Origin: Candidatus Brocadiaceae bacterium
GTDB lineage: Bacteria; Planctomycetota; Brocadiia; SM23-32
Assembly (NCBI GenBank): GCA_012728835.1
Contig: JAAYEJ010000053.1
Coordinates: forward strand, 1 to 64,000
Length of the DNA: 64,000 nt
Reading direction: 5' to 3'
Shown piece by piece: positions 36,678 through 45,633 of this stretch. The translations under genes were made by a program, and so were the position numbers. Below the pieces are notes generated by a model. That model searched no databases. It saw only the letters and a program-made list of their open reading frames with translations, and was not told the DNA's origin. Within the stretch, counting starts at the first letter, position 1. Every line of letters starts with the position of its first letter.

Positions 36678-37691
36678 ATGGGTCTGAGTATCGGCCTGGT
36701 CTATGACCTCCGGAGCGATTACCTGGCCATGGGCTGGAGCGAGGAGGAGGTCGCCGAGTTCGACTCCGACGAGACGATCGACGCCCTGGCCGACGCGCTG
36801 ACGGCCCTGGGCCACGACGTGGAGCGGGTAGGGCACGCACGCGCGCTGGTCCGCCGGCTCTGCGACGGCCGCCGGTGGGACCTCGTGTTCAACATCGCCG
36901 AGGGCCGGCACGGCCGCTGCCGAGAGGCCGTCGTGCCGGCGCTGCTGGAACTCTACGAGGTGCCCTGCACGTTCTCCGACCCTCTCGTGTGCGCGATGAC
37001 ACTGGACAAGGCGGTCGCCAAGCGCGTCGTCGCCTCGGCCGGGCTGGCCACCCCCCGCTTCCACGTCGTGGCGGGCGAGGACGACCTGCCCGACGTCGAT
37101 CTGGCCTACCCCCTGTTCGCCAAGCCGTTGGCCGAGGGGACGGGGAAGGGCATCGACGGCTCCTCGCGGATCGAGACGCGGGAGCGTCTCGAGCAGGTCT
37201 GCCGGCGGCTGCTGGCGCGCTACCGCCAGCCGGTCATCGTGGAGGAGTACCTGCCCGGGCGGGAGTTCACGACCGGCATCCTGGGCACCGGACGCGACGC
37301 GCGCATCCTGGGCACCATGGAGGTGTGCATACGGCCGGACGCCCCGGAGAGCGACTACTCGCGGGAGATGAAGGAGCGCTGCAAGGAGTTCGTGGACTAC
37401 CGGCCGCTGGAGGCGTCCGCACTGCGCGATGAGCTGGAGGCCCTCGCGCTGGGGGCCTACCGGGTGCTCGAGGTCCGCGACGCCGGCCGCCTGGACTTCC
37501 GGCTCGATTCCCGGGGGCGGCCCGCCTTCCTGGAGGCCAATCCGCTGCCCGGCCTGCACCCGACCCATTCGGACCTGCCCATGATCGCCACGCAGGAAGG
37601 CATGTCCTTCGTCCGGTTGATCGGGGAGATCGTCGAGAGCGCGACCACGCGGGTCGGCTCCGGCGCGGGAGGTGACCATGCCCGACCGTAG
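36678..37691 (+). CDS. ATP-grasp ligase, D-Ala-D-Ala-ligase-like (first of pair)
   Basis: A 337-residue ATP-grasp carboxylate-amine ligase. Key segments are LFAKPLAEGTGKGI (ATP lysine), VEEYLPGREFTTGILG, RLDFRLDSRG (Mg Asp) and FLEANPLPGLHP (Mg Glu/Asn). The DVVFNIAEG-like N-terminal block (here DLVFNIAEGRHG) is of the Ddl type. True Ddl would normally sit with mur/fts genes; this one lies 97 bp after an aminomutase and overlaps a second ligase by 14 nt, so it probably ligates beta-lysine or a product of it. ATG 36678 follows GAGGG. Confidence 0.85.
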   Translation: MGLSIGLVYDLRSDYLAMGWSEEEVAEFDSDETIDALADALTALGHDVERVGHARALVRRLCDGRRWDLVFNIAEGRHGRCREAVVPALLELYEVPCTFSDPLVCAMTLDKAVAKRVVASAGLATPRFHVVAGEDDLPDVDLAYPLFAKPLAEGTGKGIDGSSRIETRERLEQVCRRLLARYRQPVIVEEYLPGREFTTGILGTGRDARILGTMEVCIRPDAPESDYSREMKERCKEFVDYRPLEASALRDELEALALGAYRVLEVRDAGRLDFRLDSRGRPAFLEANPLPGLHPTHSDLPMIATQEGMSFVRLIGEIVESATTRVGSGAGGDHARP

Positions 37692-39231
37692 CGAAGGCGT
37701 CCTGATCCTGTACAACGTGCCCCTGAACGCCGACGGAGTCGACGACGCCCCGTGCGCGGAGGCCGATGCGGGTGTGCTGGACCAGGTGCGGGCGGTCGGG
37801 CACGCGCTGGAGGCCCTGGGCGTCCCGTTCCGAAGCGCCGGCGTGCGCACCCTGGGGGACCTGCCGCGGGAACTGGCGACGGCCCCGGAGGCCGCGGTCT
37901 TCAACCTCGTCGAGGCTCTGCGGGGCGATGCGCGCGACTTCACGCTCGTGCCCGCGCTCTGCGCAGCCTTCGGCAAGGCGTGCACGGGCGGCGACACCTT
38001 CTGCCTGGTCCACACTTTGGACAAGTGGCAGGCGAAGGCGGCGCTGCGGGCGGCCGGGGTGCCGGTGCCGGACGGCGTGCTGGCCGTGGCGCCCATGGCG
38101 GACGCGACCGGCCTGCCCGGGGGGCCGCTCATCGTCAAGCCGTGCCGGGCGGAGGCCAGCGAGGGGATCGACGCGGACTCGGTGTTCGAGGGCCAGGGGG
38201 CGGGCCTGGACGCGGCCGTCGAGCGCGTCTGCGCGCAGTTCGGCTGCCCGGCGCTCGTGGAGCGCTTCCTGTCCGGACGCGAGGTCAACGTGTCGGTGCT
38301 GCAGCGGGGGGCTTCGACGGAGGTGCTGCCGCTTGCGGAGATCGAGTTCGTGGACTTTCCGCCGGAGGCGCCCCGGATCGTCGGCTATCGGGCCAAGTGG
38401 CTTGCGGACTCCGCCGAGTTCCGCAACACGCCCCGGCGCATCCCGGCGGACCTGCCGGAGGCGACCGCCGACGAGGTGCGGCGCCAGGCCCTGCGCGCCT
38501 GGGAGGCGCTGGGTTGCCGCGATTTCGCACGCGTGGACTTCCGCCTGGACCGGCAGTTGCGCCCCCACGTGCTGGAGGTGAACGCCAACCCGGACCTCTC
38601 GCCGGACGGCGGCTTCGCTGCGGCGTTGGCGGCGGCCTCGATCCCGTTTGAGGAGTTCGTCCGCGTCGTGCTCGAGAACGCCCGCCGTCGCGCGGCCCGC
38701 ACCGAGGGGCGCGTGCAGGCGGCGCCGGGCGCGCCGGGGGGAGTGCGCATCCGGTGCTCGCGGCCCGACGATCGCGCCGCGATTGCGGCCATCGCGGTCG
38801 AGACGCGGGTGTTCCGCCCCGAGGAGGTGGCCGTGGCCTGCGAGGTGCTCGATGACGCCCTCGCCCAGGGTCCCGAGGGGGACTACCGGTCCTTCACCGC
38901 GGAGGTGGGCGGCCGGCCCGCCGGCTGGGTCTGCTTCGGGCCCACCCCGTGCACGCAGGCCACGTACGACATCTACTGGATCATGGTCGCCCCATGGGCG
39001 CAGGGCACGGGCGCGGGCCGCGCGCTCATCGCGCACGCGGAGGACCTGATTGCACGCAGCGGCGGGCGGCTGGCCGTCGTCGAGGCTTCGGGGGGCCCGC
39101 CCGGTGACCGCGCACGCGGCTTCTACGTGCGCGTCGGCTACGAGGAGGCCGGGCGCGTGCCCGACTTCTACGCGCCGGGGGACGACAAGGTGATCTACCT
39201 CAAGCGCCTCGGTCCGCCGGCCTCTTCGTGA
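37678..39231 (+). CDS. ATP-grasp ligase fused to GNAT acetyltransferase
   Basis: A 517-residue two-enzyme fusion. Residues ~1-345 are a Ddl-like ATP-grasp ligase (AVFNLVEAL, IVKPCRAEASEGIDADS, VERFLSGREVNVSVL, ARVDFRLDRQ, LEVNANPDLSPDGGF). Residues ~360-517 are a GNAT domain with the acetyl-CoA loop VAPWAQGTGAGRALI and the end FYVRVGYEEAGRVPDFYAPGDDK. ATG 37678 has GGGAGGTGA just upstream. A GTG two codons earlier is less likely. The overlap with the first ligase implies coupled expression. The fusion suggests that ligation and N-acetylation act on the same molecule. Confidence 0.87.
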   Translation: MPDRSEGVLILYNVPLNADGVDDAPCAEADAGVLDQVRAVGHALEALGVPFRSAGVRTLGDLPRELATAPEAAVFNLVEALRGDARDFTLVPALCAAFGKACTGGDTFCLVHTLDKWQAKAALRAAGVPVPDGVLAVAPMADATGLPGGPLIVKPCRAEASEGIDADSVFEGQGAGLDAAVERVCAQFGCPALVERFLSGREVNVSVLQRGASTEVLPLAEIEFVDFPPEAPRIVGYRAKWLADSAEFRNTPRRIPADLPEATADEVRRQALRAWEALGCRDFARVDFRLDRQLRPHVLEVNANPDLSPDGGFAAALAAASIPFEEFVRVVLENARRRAARTEGRVQAAPGAPGGVRIRCSRPDDRAAIAAIAVETRVFRPEEVAVACEVLDDALAQGPEGDYRSFTAEVGGRPAGWVCFGPTPCTQATYDIYWIMVAPWAQGTGAGRALIAHAEDLIARSGGRLAVVEASGGPPGDRARGFYVRVGYEEAGRVPDFYAPGDDKVIYLKRLGPPASS

Positions 39232-39284
39232 CGCTGTGACCTCCGCAGGCGATTGCCCTTGGGGCCGATTGTGGGGCAGGATGC

Positions 39285-39378
<94 letters not shown>

Positions 39379-39402
39379 GCGGGGCCGTCGACCATGGGCG
39401 CC

Positions 39403-39431
39403 AGTGTAGTGCATATCCCCGCGACATGCAA
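39403..39431 (-). promoter_or_regulatory. Promoter of tRNA-Ser
   Basis: On the minus strand TTGCAT (39431-39426) is followed after 17 nt by TACACT (39408-39403), about 25 bp before the tRNA 5' end at 39378. It lies back to back with the promoter of the gene on the other strand. Confidence 0.65.
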
Positions 39432-39445
39432 CGCCCGACGGTCCG

Positions 39446-39474
39446 TTGCGAGTGCGCCGCGCATGCGCTATAAC
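39446..39474 (+). promoter_or_regulatory. Promoter of the membrane protein gene at 39516
   Basis: TTGCGA (39446-39451) and TATAAC (39469-39474) are 17 nt apart. Transcription starting near 39481 would leave almost no leader for ATG 39486, which supports ATG 39516 as the true start. Confidence 0.65.
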
Positions 39475-39515
39475 GGGCACGCCGCATGAGCACCGCACTC
39501 CCCGGGGAGCCGGCA

Positions 39516-41687
39516 ATGACGGCAGGGCAGGGCCTGCACTTCGACAGATTCGGCCGCAGCTATCACCTCCGGATCCGCTCCGCTGAGGATCTGGAGCGCG
39601 TGCTGTCCCTGGACGATGCGTTCTGGGTGGCCACGAGCGCTCCACTGTCGGGACTCGACTCGACGTCCGAGTTCCTCGCGTTCGTGGATGCGGACTCGAA
39701 CCGTCGCATCCGGGCCGAGGAGGTTCGCGCCGCGATCCGGTGGCTTTTGGAGCGACTCTCCGACCGCGACCACCTAACGGAGGAGACCGACCGGGTGGCC
39801 CTGGCGTGGATCGACGTCGACCGGCCGGAGGGACAGGCGCTGGCGGGCGCGGCGCGCTACATCCTGGCTCGGCTGGGCGAAACGGAGTCGGACGCGATCT
39901 GCGTGCAGAACGTGCACGCGTTCGAGCAGGAACTGCACACGCGCCCGATCAACGGAGACGGCGTCATCACGCCCCAGGCCGCCCGGGACGACGCCATGGC
40001 CCGTTTCATCTCCGACGCGGCCGAATGCACGGGCGGCACGCGGGACCTGACCGGCCGGGCCGGCATCACCGAGGAGCAGCTCGATGAGTTCCTCGAGCAG
40101 GCGCGCGCCTACCTCCGGTGGGTCGCGCAGGCGGACCTGCCGCAAGGCGTCTCGGCCACTCGGGTCATGCCGCTGGGCGAGCGGACGCCGGCGGCCTATG
40201 AGGCGTTCCGGGCCGTGGCGCAGAAGGTGGACGGGTTCTTCGCCCGCTGCCGAGTCGTACGGTTCGACCCCTCGGCCGCCCGGCGCATGGGCATCGGCGC
40301 AAGCGAGGTGGCCCCGGCGGACCTGAGCAGCCCCTCGGCGATCGACGCCGGCCTGGCCCGTGCGCCGCTGGCGGAGCCGAACGCCGAGGGCCTGCTGGCG
40401 CTCGACGACTCGGTCAACCCCATCTACCACGACGCGATCCGCACGTTTGCGCGCACGACCGTCTGGCCCATCCTGCGCGAGGCGGTGCCGGCCCTGACGG
40501 AGGACCTGTGGCGCCGGGTGACGGAGGTGCTCTCTCCTTACGCCGAATGGGTGGCTGCGAAGGAGGGCGGGGCGGTCGAACGGCTGGGTCGGCAGCGGCT
40601 GGCCGAGTGCCTGAGCGGGCGGTATGCAGCGCGGACCCGCGCCCTGCTGAGGGCCGACCGTGAGGTGGCCGTCCGGCTGGCGGAGGCGCGCGAACTGAAG
40701 AGGCTGCTGCTCTACCACAAGCATCTGCTGTCGTTGGCGAACAACTTCGTCAGTTTCCCGGACCTCTACACCCCCGGACGGCGTGCCGCCTTCGAGATGG
40801 GCTCGCTGGTCATGGACGGCCGCTGGTTCAACTTCGCCGTCAGGGTCGAAGACGTCCAGGAACACGCGAAGGTTGCACGTTCGGGGGGCATGTACGTGTT
40901 CTATGCCGAACTGACCCGAACGGACGTGCCCGAGGATATGATGGTGGTGGCGTTGCCGGCCACCGCGGGCACGCTCGGCAACCTGGGCCCTGGCAAGCGC
41001 GGGGTGTTCTACGACCGGCGGGGCCGGCACTACGACGCGCGCATCGTGCACATCATCGACAACCCCATCAGCTTCCACGAAGCGCTGGCATCGCCGTTCG
41101 TGCGCCTCGGGCGCTTTGTCAGCGGCAAGATCGAGGCCATCTCGGGTACGGCGGAGAGGGCGCTCGAAAACCGCCTGGACAAGGTCACCGAGAAGGTGCA
41201 GGTGGGCGTCGAGCAGGCCGTGGCCAGGCAGGCGCCCGTCGCCGCCGGGGCCGAGGCCGCGCGCACGTCGGCCCGCCGCCGCGACGTCCTGCTGGGCGCC
41301 AGCGTCTCGGTGGCCGCCCTGGGCTCCGCGTTCGCCTATGTCAGCTCCAGGCTGGTCGACCTGTTCGGGTTCATGAAGACGAACCCGATCCAGACGACCC
41401 TGGCGGTTCTGTCCGTGCCGCTCGTCGTGTTCGTGCCGACGGCGATCGTGGCCGCCATCAAGCTGAGCCGCCGCGACCTGAGCGCCCTGCTCGAAGGCTC
41501 CGGGTGGGCCATCAACGCGCGCATGCGCCTGGACCGGCACCAGCGCCTCCAGTTCACGCAACGGCCGCGGTTCCCGAAAGGGGCCACGGGCGGCCCGCGC
41601 TCCCGACGGCTGCGATGGGTGCTGATCCTGGTGCTGGCGCTGTCGCTTGCGGCCCTCCTCGTCTGGATGGGGCGCGACGCGGTATAA
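39516..41687 (+). CDS. Large membrane-anchored protein of unknown function with EF-hand-like loop
   Basis: A 723-residue protein not assigned to a family. An EF-hand-like calcium loop DADSNRRIRAEE is at about 55-66, and a second acidic NGDGVITPQ loop is near 145. The central part is helical. The C-terminal third has two to three membrane segments: VLLGASVSVAALGSAFAYV, TLAVLSVPLVVFVPTAIVAAI and WVLILVLALSLAALLVW at the very end. ATG 39516 has a GGGGAG site; ATG 39486 is too close to the start of transcription. Calcium binding is inferred from two loops only. Confidence 0.75.
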   Translation: MTAGQGLHFDRFGRSYHLRIRSAEDLERVLSLDDAFWVATSAPLSGLDSTSEFLAFVDADSNRRIRAEEVRAAIRWLLERLSDRDHLTEETDRVALAWIDVDRPEGQALAGAARYILARLGETESDAICVQNVHAFEQELHTRPINGDGVITPQAARDDAMARFISDAAECTGGTRDLTGRAGITEEQLDEFLEQARAYLRWVAQADLPQGVSATRVMPLGERTPAAYEAFRAVAQKVDGFFARCRVVRFDPSAARRMGIGASEVAPADLSSPSAIDAGLARAPLAEPNAEGLLALDDSVNPIYHDAIRTFARTTVWPILREAVPALTEDLWRRVTEVLSPYAEWVAAKEGGAVERLGRQRLAECLSGRYAARTRALLRADREVAVRLAEARELKRLLLYHKHLLSLANNFVSFPDLYTPGRRAAFEMGSLVMDGRWFNFAVRVEDVQEHAKVARSGGMYVFYAELTRTDVPEDMMVVALPATAGTLGNLGPGKRGVFYDRRGRHYDARIVHIIDNPISFHEALASPFVRLGRFVSGKIEAISGTAERALENRLDKVTEKVQVGVEQAVARQAPVAAGAEAARTSARRRDVLLGASVSVAALGSAFAYVSSRLVDLFGFMKTNPIQTTLAVLSVPLVVFVPTAIVAAIKLSRRDLSALLEGSGWAINARMRLDRHQRLQFTQRPRFPKGATGGPRSRRLRWVLILVLALSLAALLVWMGRDAV

Positions 41688-41688
41688 T
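41683..41688 (+). promoter_or_regulatory. Perfect TATAAT overlapping the preceding stop codon
   Basis: A consensus -10 TATAAT spans the TAA stop of the membrane protein gene. It lies 34 nt before the HIT-gene ATG. No matching -35 hexamer is visible at 16-18 nt, so its use as a promoter is uncertain. Confidence 0.4.
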
Positions 41689-41722
41689 GGACACTGATCG
41701 CCAGTGAACGGAGGTATCGGCC

Positions 41723-42133
41723 ATGTCGGACTGCCTGTTCTGCCGCATCGCGGAAGGGAAGATCCCGGCGGCCGTCCTGGCCGCCGACGAGCACGTGGTC
41801 AGCTTCCTGGACATCCGTCCGGTCAACCCCGGCCACGCGCTGGTCGTGCCCAGGCGCCATGCCGACGATCTGATGGGGCTGACGGAGGGCGAGATGCTGG
41901 CGGCGATGGCCATGGTGCGGCGGGTGGCGTCCGCCGTGGTGCAGGCGACCGGCAGTGCGGGCTTCCACGTCCTTCAGAACAACGGGGAGGCGGCCGGCCA
42001 GGTCGTCCGCCACGCGCATTTCCACGTGATTCCGCGGAGGCCCGGCGACGGCTTTGACCCGGGCTGGCGGCAGATCGAACCGGAGGCCGGGCAACTGGAG
42101 GCGCTGCAGGAGGCGATTCGTCGCCTGCTGTGA
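41723..42133 (+). CDS. HIT-family nucleotide hydrolase
   Basis: A 136-residue histidine-triad protein of the Hint branch (adenosine 5'-monophosphoramidase-like). The triad is VVRHAHFHVIPR (HxHxH) near residue 97. Earlier CLFCRIAEGKIPA holds the two cysteines common in the branch, and VPRRHADDL is also typical. Full length and intact. ACGGAGGT precedes ATG 41723. It has no obvious functional link to its neighbours. Confidence 0.93.
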   Translation: MSDCLFCRIAEGKIPAAVLAADEHVVSFLDIRPVNPGHALVVPRRHADDLMGLTEGEMLAAMAMVRRVASAVVQATGSAGFHVLQNNGEAAGQVVRHAHFHVIPRRPGDGFDPGWRQIEPEAGQLEALQEAIRRLL

Positions 42134-42173
42134 CGCCGCCCGGGGGCCGGATGCAGGCGGCCGGGGGGCAGGG

Positions 42174-45100
42174 ATGAGGATCTCGTTGGCAGCGCTGGTC
42201 GTTCTCCTGCTCTGGGGTGCGTGTGCACCTGCTGGGGCAGCGACCAGGCTGACCGAGATCCCGTCCGACGGCGGCGCGACCTACAGACTGGACAACGGGG
42301 CGGTGTCGGTGGCGGTCCTGCCGGCCGACGGGGCGGCCGTGGTCCTTCGCGGATCCCCGGCCGGAGGTTCGGGCCACCTGGTGCGCGACGTGTACCTTGG
42401 CCGGCCCTGCCGGTACCGTCTGGCCGACCTCGTGCGGTCCGACTCGCTGGCGGTCCTGCGCCTGCACTGGGAGAGCGTGGAGGGCCTCGAGGTCGTTAAG
42501 ACGATCTCCGTGCTCGACGGCGTCCGGCTGGTGCGCGTGGACTACGAGGTCACGAATGCCTCCGGTTCGGACGCGACCCTCGGCACGGGGTTCCGGTTCG
42601 GGGCCACGGCGCCGGACGGGCGGGTTGTCGTGCGCCATGCCGGGGGGCAGATGCGCGGGACGGCGGAAGAACTGCCCGACGCCTCGGGCGCCTCGTTCCG
42701 TTCTGTTGCCTGGTTCGCGCTGACCGCCCCCGGCGGCGACGGGCTCGCCGTCGTGGCGCGCGGGGGCGCCCTGAGCCAGCTCGACCTGCAGCGTCCCGGC
42801 CCGGACGAGATGGTTGCGAACGGCTGGCTCCGTGCGCTGCCGGAAGGGCGGGTTCTGCGGACCCGCCTGACGCTTGTGCCCGTCGAGCATATGGAGGGGC
42901 TGGTCAGTGCGAGCGAGTCGCACCTCTGCGCCGTCGGCATGGAGCACGTGGCGAATGCCTGCCGCATCTCGCTGCAGGTGCTGCCGCTGCTGGAGACCGT
43001 CAACGGCCGGGCACGTCTCGAACTGGCCGACCCCACGGGGGCGGTCCTGTCCATCGATGCCGGACGGCTGACACTGGCCGTCGGCCGGCCCACCCCCATG
43101 ACACTGCACTGGGGCAACCCGAAGCCGGGCGTCTACGACATGCGTCTGCTTCTCCCCGGCCTTCCCGCACCCCTGGTCCTGGGACGATGTCGCATCGCGG
43201 CGGACGGGCCGCGCCTGGAGCCGTCCCCCGGCCGGCCGGTGGGGCTGGGCCGCCTGGGGACGGTGCGGCCGCGTGCCGGGCAGGGCGGGGCGGCGGGGCC
43301 GGAGAGCCGCGCGGACATGTTCTACGGCGGGCCGTCCGAACGTCTGAGCGTCGTTCGGACGGACCTGGGGGTGGACGAGACGGAGACCCTGGTCGTCGGC
43401 GTCTCGCAGGGGTTGACAGGAGGGCCCCTGGAGGCCCGGCTCAGCCGGTTCGTGGCGAGGCAGATGGGCCGCGAGCTGTCCTCGAGCGCCTGGGAGTTCC
43501 TGCGGATCGTCGCCGCACGGGCCGCCGACAGCACGCACGTTCCGGGTTCGGTCACGGCGGCGGGAGCGGGGCCGGTGCAGACCGGCTCGCCCGTCGGGCT
43601 GAGGCTGCGCAGCCCGAACGTCCATGCGGCGACCTACGCGGGGCATCTGGAGGTTCGGCGCGGGCGCGAGAACGGTTCGCTGCCGATCGAGGCCACCATC
43701 TGGCCGGTCCGGCGTCTTCGGCCCGGCGCCGTACGCCTCTACCTGATGGCCCCGCGGGTCGATCCGTTTCAGACGGACTGGCGGGCCGACATCCCGACGG
43801 CCGCGCTGAGGCGGGCCGAGGTGGCCAATGTCGCGCTGGACGCCGACTCGGTGGCCCACGGCGACGCGGTCCGTGTTCTGCCGGAGACGGGGCCGGCGGT
43901 GCCGGTGCGCCGGTGGATGCGGGACCGGTCTGCCTCCGAGGCGGGGGGCGCACTCCCGGCGCTGGACTTCAGTGCGGCCACCGCCCGGCTCACTCGCCTG
44001 CTCGTGGCCGGGCTGCCGGACGTGACCGTGGCAGGGCGCCTGACGCCGGACGGCCTGCTGCCGCCCGAGGCGCCGCCGGGGGAGAGGGGCCGGATGCTGG
44101 AGTGGTACTGGGGGGCGTTTGCGGAGCACCTGCGTTCGCTCGGGTTCGACCGGCTCTGCTTCGTGTCGCCCGAGCCGTACGGCGTCGACGATGCCGGGGC
44201 CGGGTGGCTCGAGACGGCCCATGCCCTGCGCAGCGCCGGCTGGTCCGTGTGCGGGCCGTTCGAGCCCGGCAGCCTGACGCCGGCCATGGTCGACCGGCTG
44301 GCCGACCTGACCGACCTGGTGCTGCTGCGTGCGGATGCGCCCGGCGCCGTCGAGGCGGCCGCTGCCCTGGCCGGTCGCGTCCGGCTGGGTGCATGGGCGC
44401 CGGGCCTTCCGGCCGACATCTCCGCGCACGAAGGGCGGCTGCATGCGTATCGGTGGGCGACCGGCGACGCGGACACGATCGTGCTCGACCAGCCGAACCG
44501 GCCCGCCCTGCAGTCCACGGACGACCTGCGGGCCCTGGACACCCTGGCATGGGAAGGGTTCCGCGACGGCCTCGACGAGGTCTGCTACGCGGCTCTTCTG
44601 GGCGGCCCGCGGACGGCCCGCATGGAGGACGTTCCGGCCAAGCGCGAGGTCCTGGCCCAGATCTCCGCGTCGGCGCCCGAGGGCGGTCTGCGCGAGCCGA
44701 ACCTGCGCTGGCGCGACCTGACGCTCGTGGAGGCCGGCAAGCCCCGGGCCGCCATCGCGGTGGACTGGGACTCGCCCGTGCAGAACGCGCAGGCCGACCT
44801 GCTGAACGCCCTGGTCCGCCGGCGCTGCGGCGGCCGGTTGCCGGTGGTGGGCCTGGGGGAGATCGGGCCGACGCCGGAGGCGCCGGTCGTGCTGCTGTTC
44901 GGGGCCCCCGAGACCAACGGGCGGATCGCCGACCTGGCGGCGGATGCCGCACCGCGCCTCAGCGAGCGTCTGCGGAGGGACCGGTATGCCTGCGTCGAGT
45001 TCCGTCGTCAGGGGGTACGCTTCGTCGGGCTCCTGAACGCGGCGGACGCGGACCACGGCCTCCCCGTGCTGGCCTTCTGCGCGGGGTTTCGCCAGGAGAC

Positions 45101-45179
45101 GGGAGCAGAGGCCCGGGGCGCATCCCGGCTGCTGCGGGAACCGGGCACCGGAATGACGGAGGGTAGCCGATGGAACTGA
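42174..45179 (+). CDS. Large secreted protein, mutarotase-like N-terminus, function unknown
   Basis: A 1001-residue exported protein with a signal peptide (MRISLAALVVLLLWGACAPAGA). Residues ~25-240 form a beta-sandwich like galactose-mutarotase folds (LDNGAVSVAVLPADGAAVV, KTISVLDGVRLVRVDYEV). The middle is beta-rich. Residues ~630-830 look like a TIM barrel (MLEWYWGAFAEHLRSLGFDRLCFVSPEP, VCGPFEPGSLTP). This is the arrangement of several glycoside-hydrolase-like secreted proteins, but I cannot name a GH family or catalytic acids. ATG 42174 is the first start followed by a signal peptide. Its end overlaps the next gene by 10 nt. Confidence 0.7.
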   Translation: MRISLAALVVLLLWGACAPAGAATRLTEIPSDGGATYRLDNGAVSVAVLPADGAAVVLRGSPAGGSGHLVRDVYLGRPCRYRLADLVRSDSLAVLRLHWESVEGLEVVKTISVLDGVRLVRVDYEVTNASGSDATLGTGFRFGATAPDGRVVVRHAGGQMRGTAEELPDASGASFRSVAWFALTAPGGDGLAVVARGGALSQLDLQRPGPDEMVANGWLRALPEGRVLRTRLTLVPVEHMEGLVSASESHLCAVGMEHVANACRISLQVLPLLETVNGRARLELADPTGAVLSIDAGRLTLAVGRPTPMTLHWGNPKPGVYDMRLLLPGLPAPLVLGRCRIAADGPRLEPSPGRPVGLGRLGTVRPRAGQGGAAGPESRADMFYGGPSERLSVVRTDLGVDETETLVVGVSQGLTGGPLEARLSRFVARQMGRELSSSAWEFLRIVAARAADSTHVPGSVTAAGAGPVQTGSPVGLRLRSPNVHAATYAGHLEVRRGRENGSLPIEATIWPVRRLRPGAVRLYLMAPRVDPFQTDWRADIPTAALRRAEVANVALDADSVAHGDAVRVLPETGPAVPVRRWMRDRSASEAGGALPALDFSAATARLTRLLVAGLPDVTVAGRLTPDGLLPPEAPPGERGRMLEWYWGAFAEHLRSLGFDRLCFVSPEPYGVDDAGAGWLETAHALRSAGWSVCGPFEPGSLTPAMVDRLADLTDLVLLRADAPGAVEAAAALAGRVRLGAWAPGLPADISAHEGRLHAYRWATGDADTIVLDQPNRPALQSTDDLRALDTLAWEGFRDGLDEVCYAALLGGPRTARMEDVPAKREVLAQISASAPEGGLREPNLRWRDLTLVEAGKPRAAIAVDWDSPVQNAQADLLNALVRRRCGGRLPVVGLGEIGPTPEAPVVLLFGAPETNGRIADLAADAAPRLSERLRRDRYACVEFRRQGVRFVGLLNAADADHGLPVLAFCAGFRQETGAEARGASRLLREPGTGMTEGSRWN

Positions 45180-45613
45180 AGGAACTGCTGGTCGCCGCCA
45201 TCGCGAGGGAGGCGGCTGCCCACGACCTGTATGCGGCAGCGGCTGCGGCCGCGCGGGACCCGGGCGTGAAGGCACTGCTGACAGACCTGGCCCACGAGGA
45301 GGCGCGGCATCAGGAGATGCTGGAGGCGCTCGACGCGGACCATCTGATCTCGTTCCAGCCGGAGACGCCGCGGGACGCGGGGCTGGCCGACTCCATGGAG
45401 TCGAAGCCCTTCTCACCGCAGGCGGGCCTGCAGGCGACGATGGCGCACGCCATGCGCAAGGAGCTGGAAGCCCGCGACTTCTACGCGCAGATGGCCGCGA
45501 CCGTGGGCGAGCCCTCGGCGGCCGCGCTCTTCCGGAAGCTCGCGGCCATGGAGGCGGGGCACAAGGCCCGCCTGGAAGAGCAGTATGAAGCGACGTTCCT
45601 GCGTGAGAACTGA
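45170..45613 (+). CDS. Rubrerythrin/ferritin-like diiron protein
   Basis: A 147-residue four-helix protein of the ferritin-like superfamily. Diiron ligand motifs are EAAAHDLYA (helix 1), AHEEARHQEML (ExxH, helix 2), KELEARDFYAQM (helix 3) and MEAGHKARLEEQY (ExxH, helix 4). No rubredoxin tail is present, so it is a short rubrerythrin-type peroxide-handling or iron protein. It overlaps the preceding gene and lies 20 nt before a thioredoxin-reductase gene, which could supply electrons. Confidence 0.87.
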   Translation: MELKELLVAAIAREAAAHDLYAAAAAAARDPGVKALLTDLAHEEARHQEMLEALDADHLISFQPETPRDAGLADSMESKPFSPQAGLQATMAHAMRKELEARDFYAQMAATVGEPSAAALFRKLAAMEAGHKARLEEQYEATFLREN

Positions 45614-45633
45614 CAGAGAGAAGGACTGCCGGC

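Noticed and set aside
36678-37691. Peptidoglycan D-Ala-D-Ala ligase
   Set aside because: No mur, fts or alanine-racemase genes around, and it is coupled to a second ligase-GNAT fusion downstream of an aminomutase.
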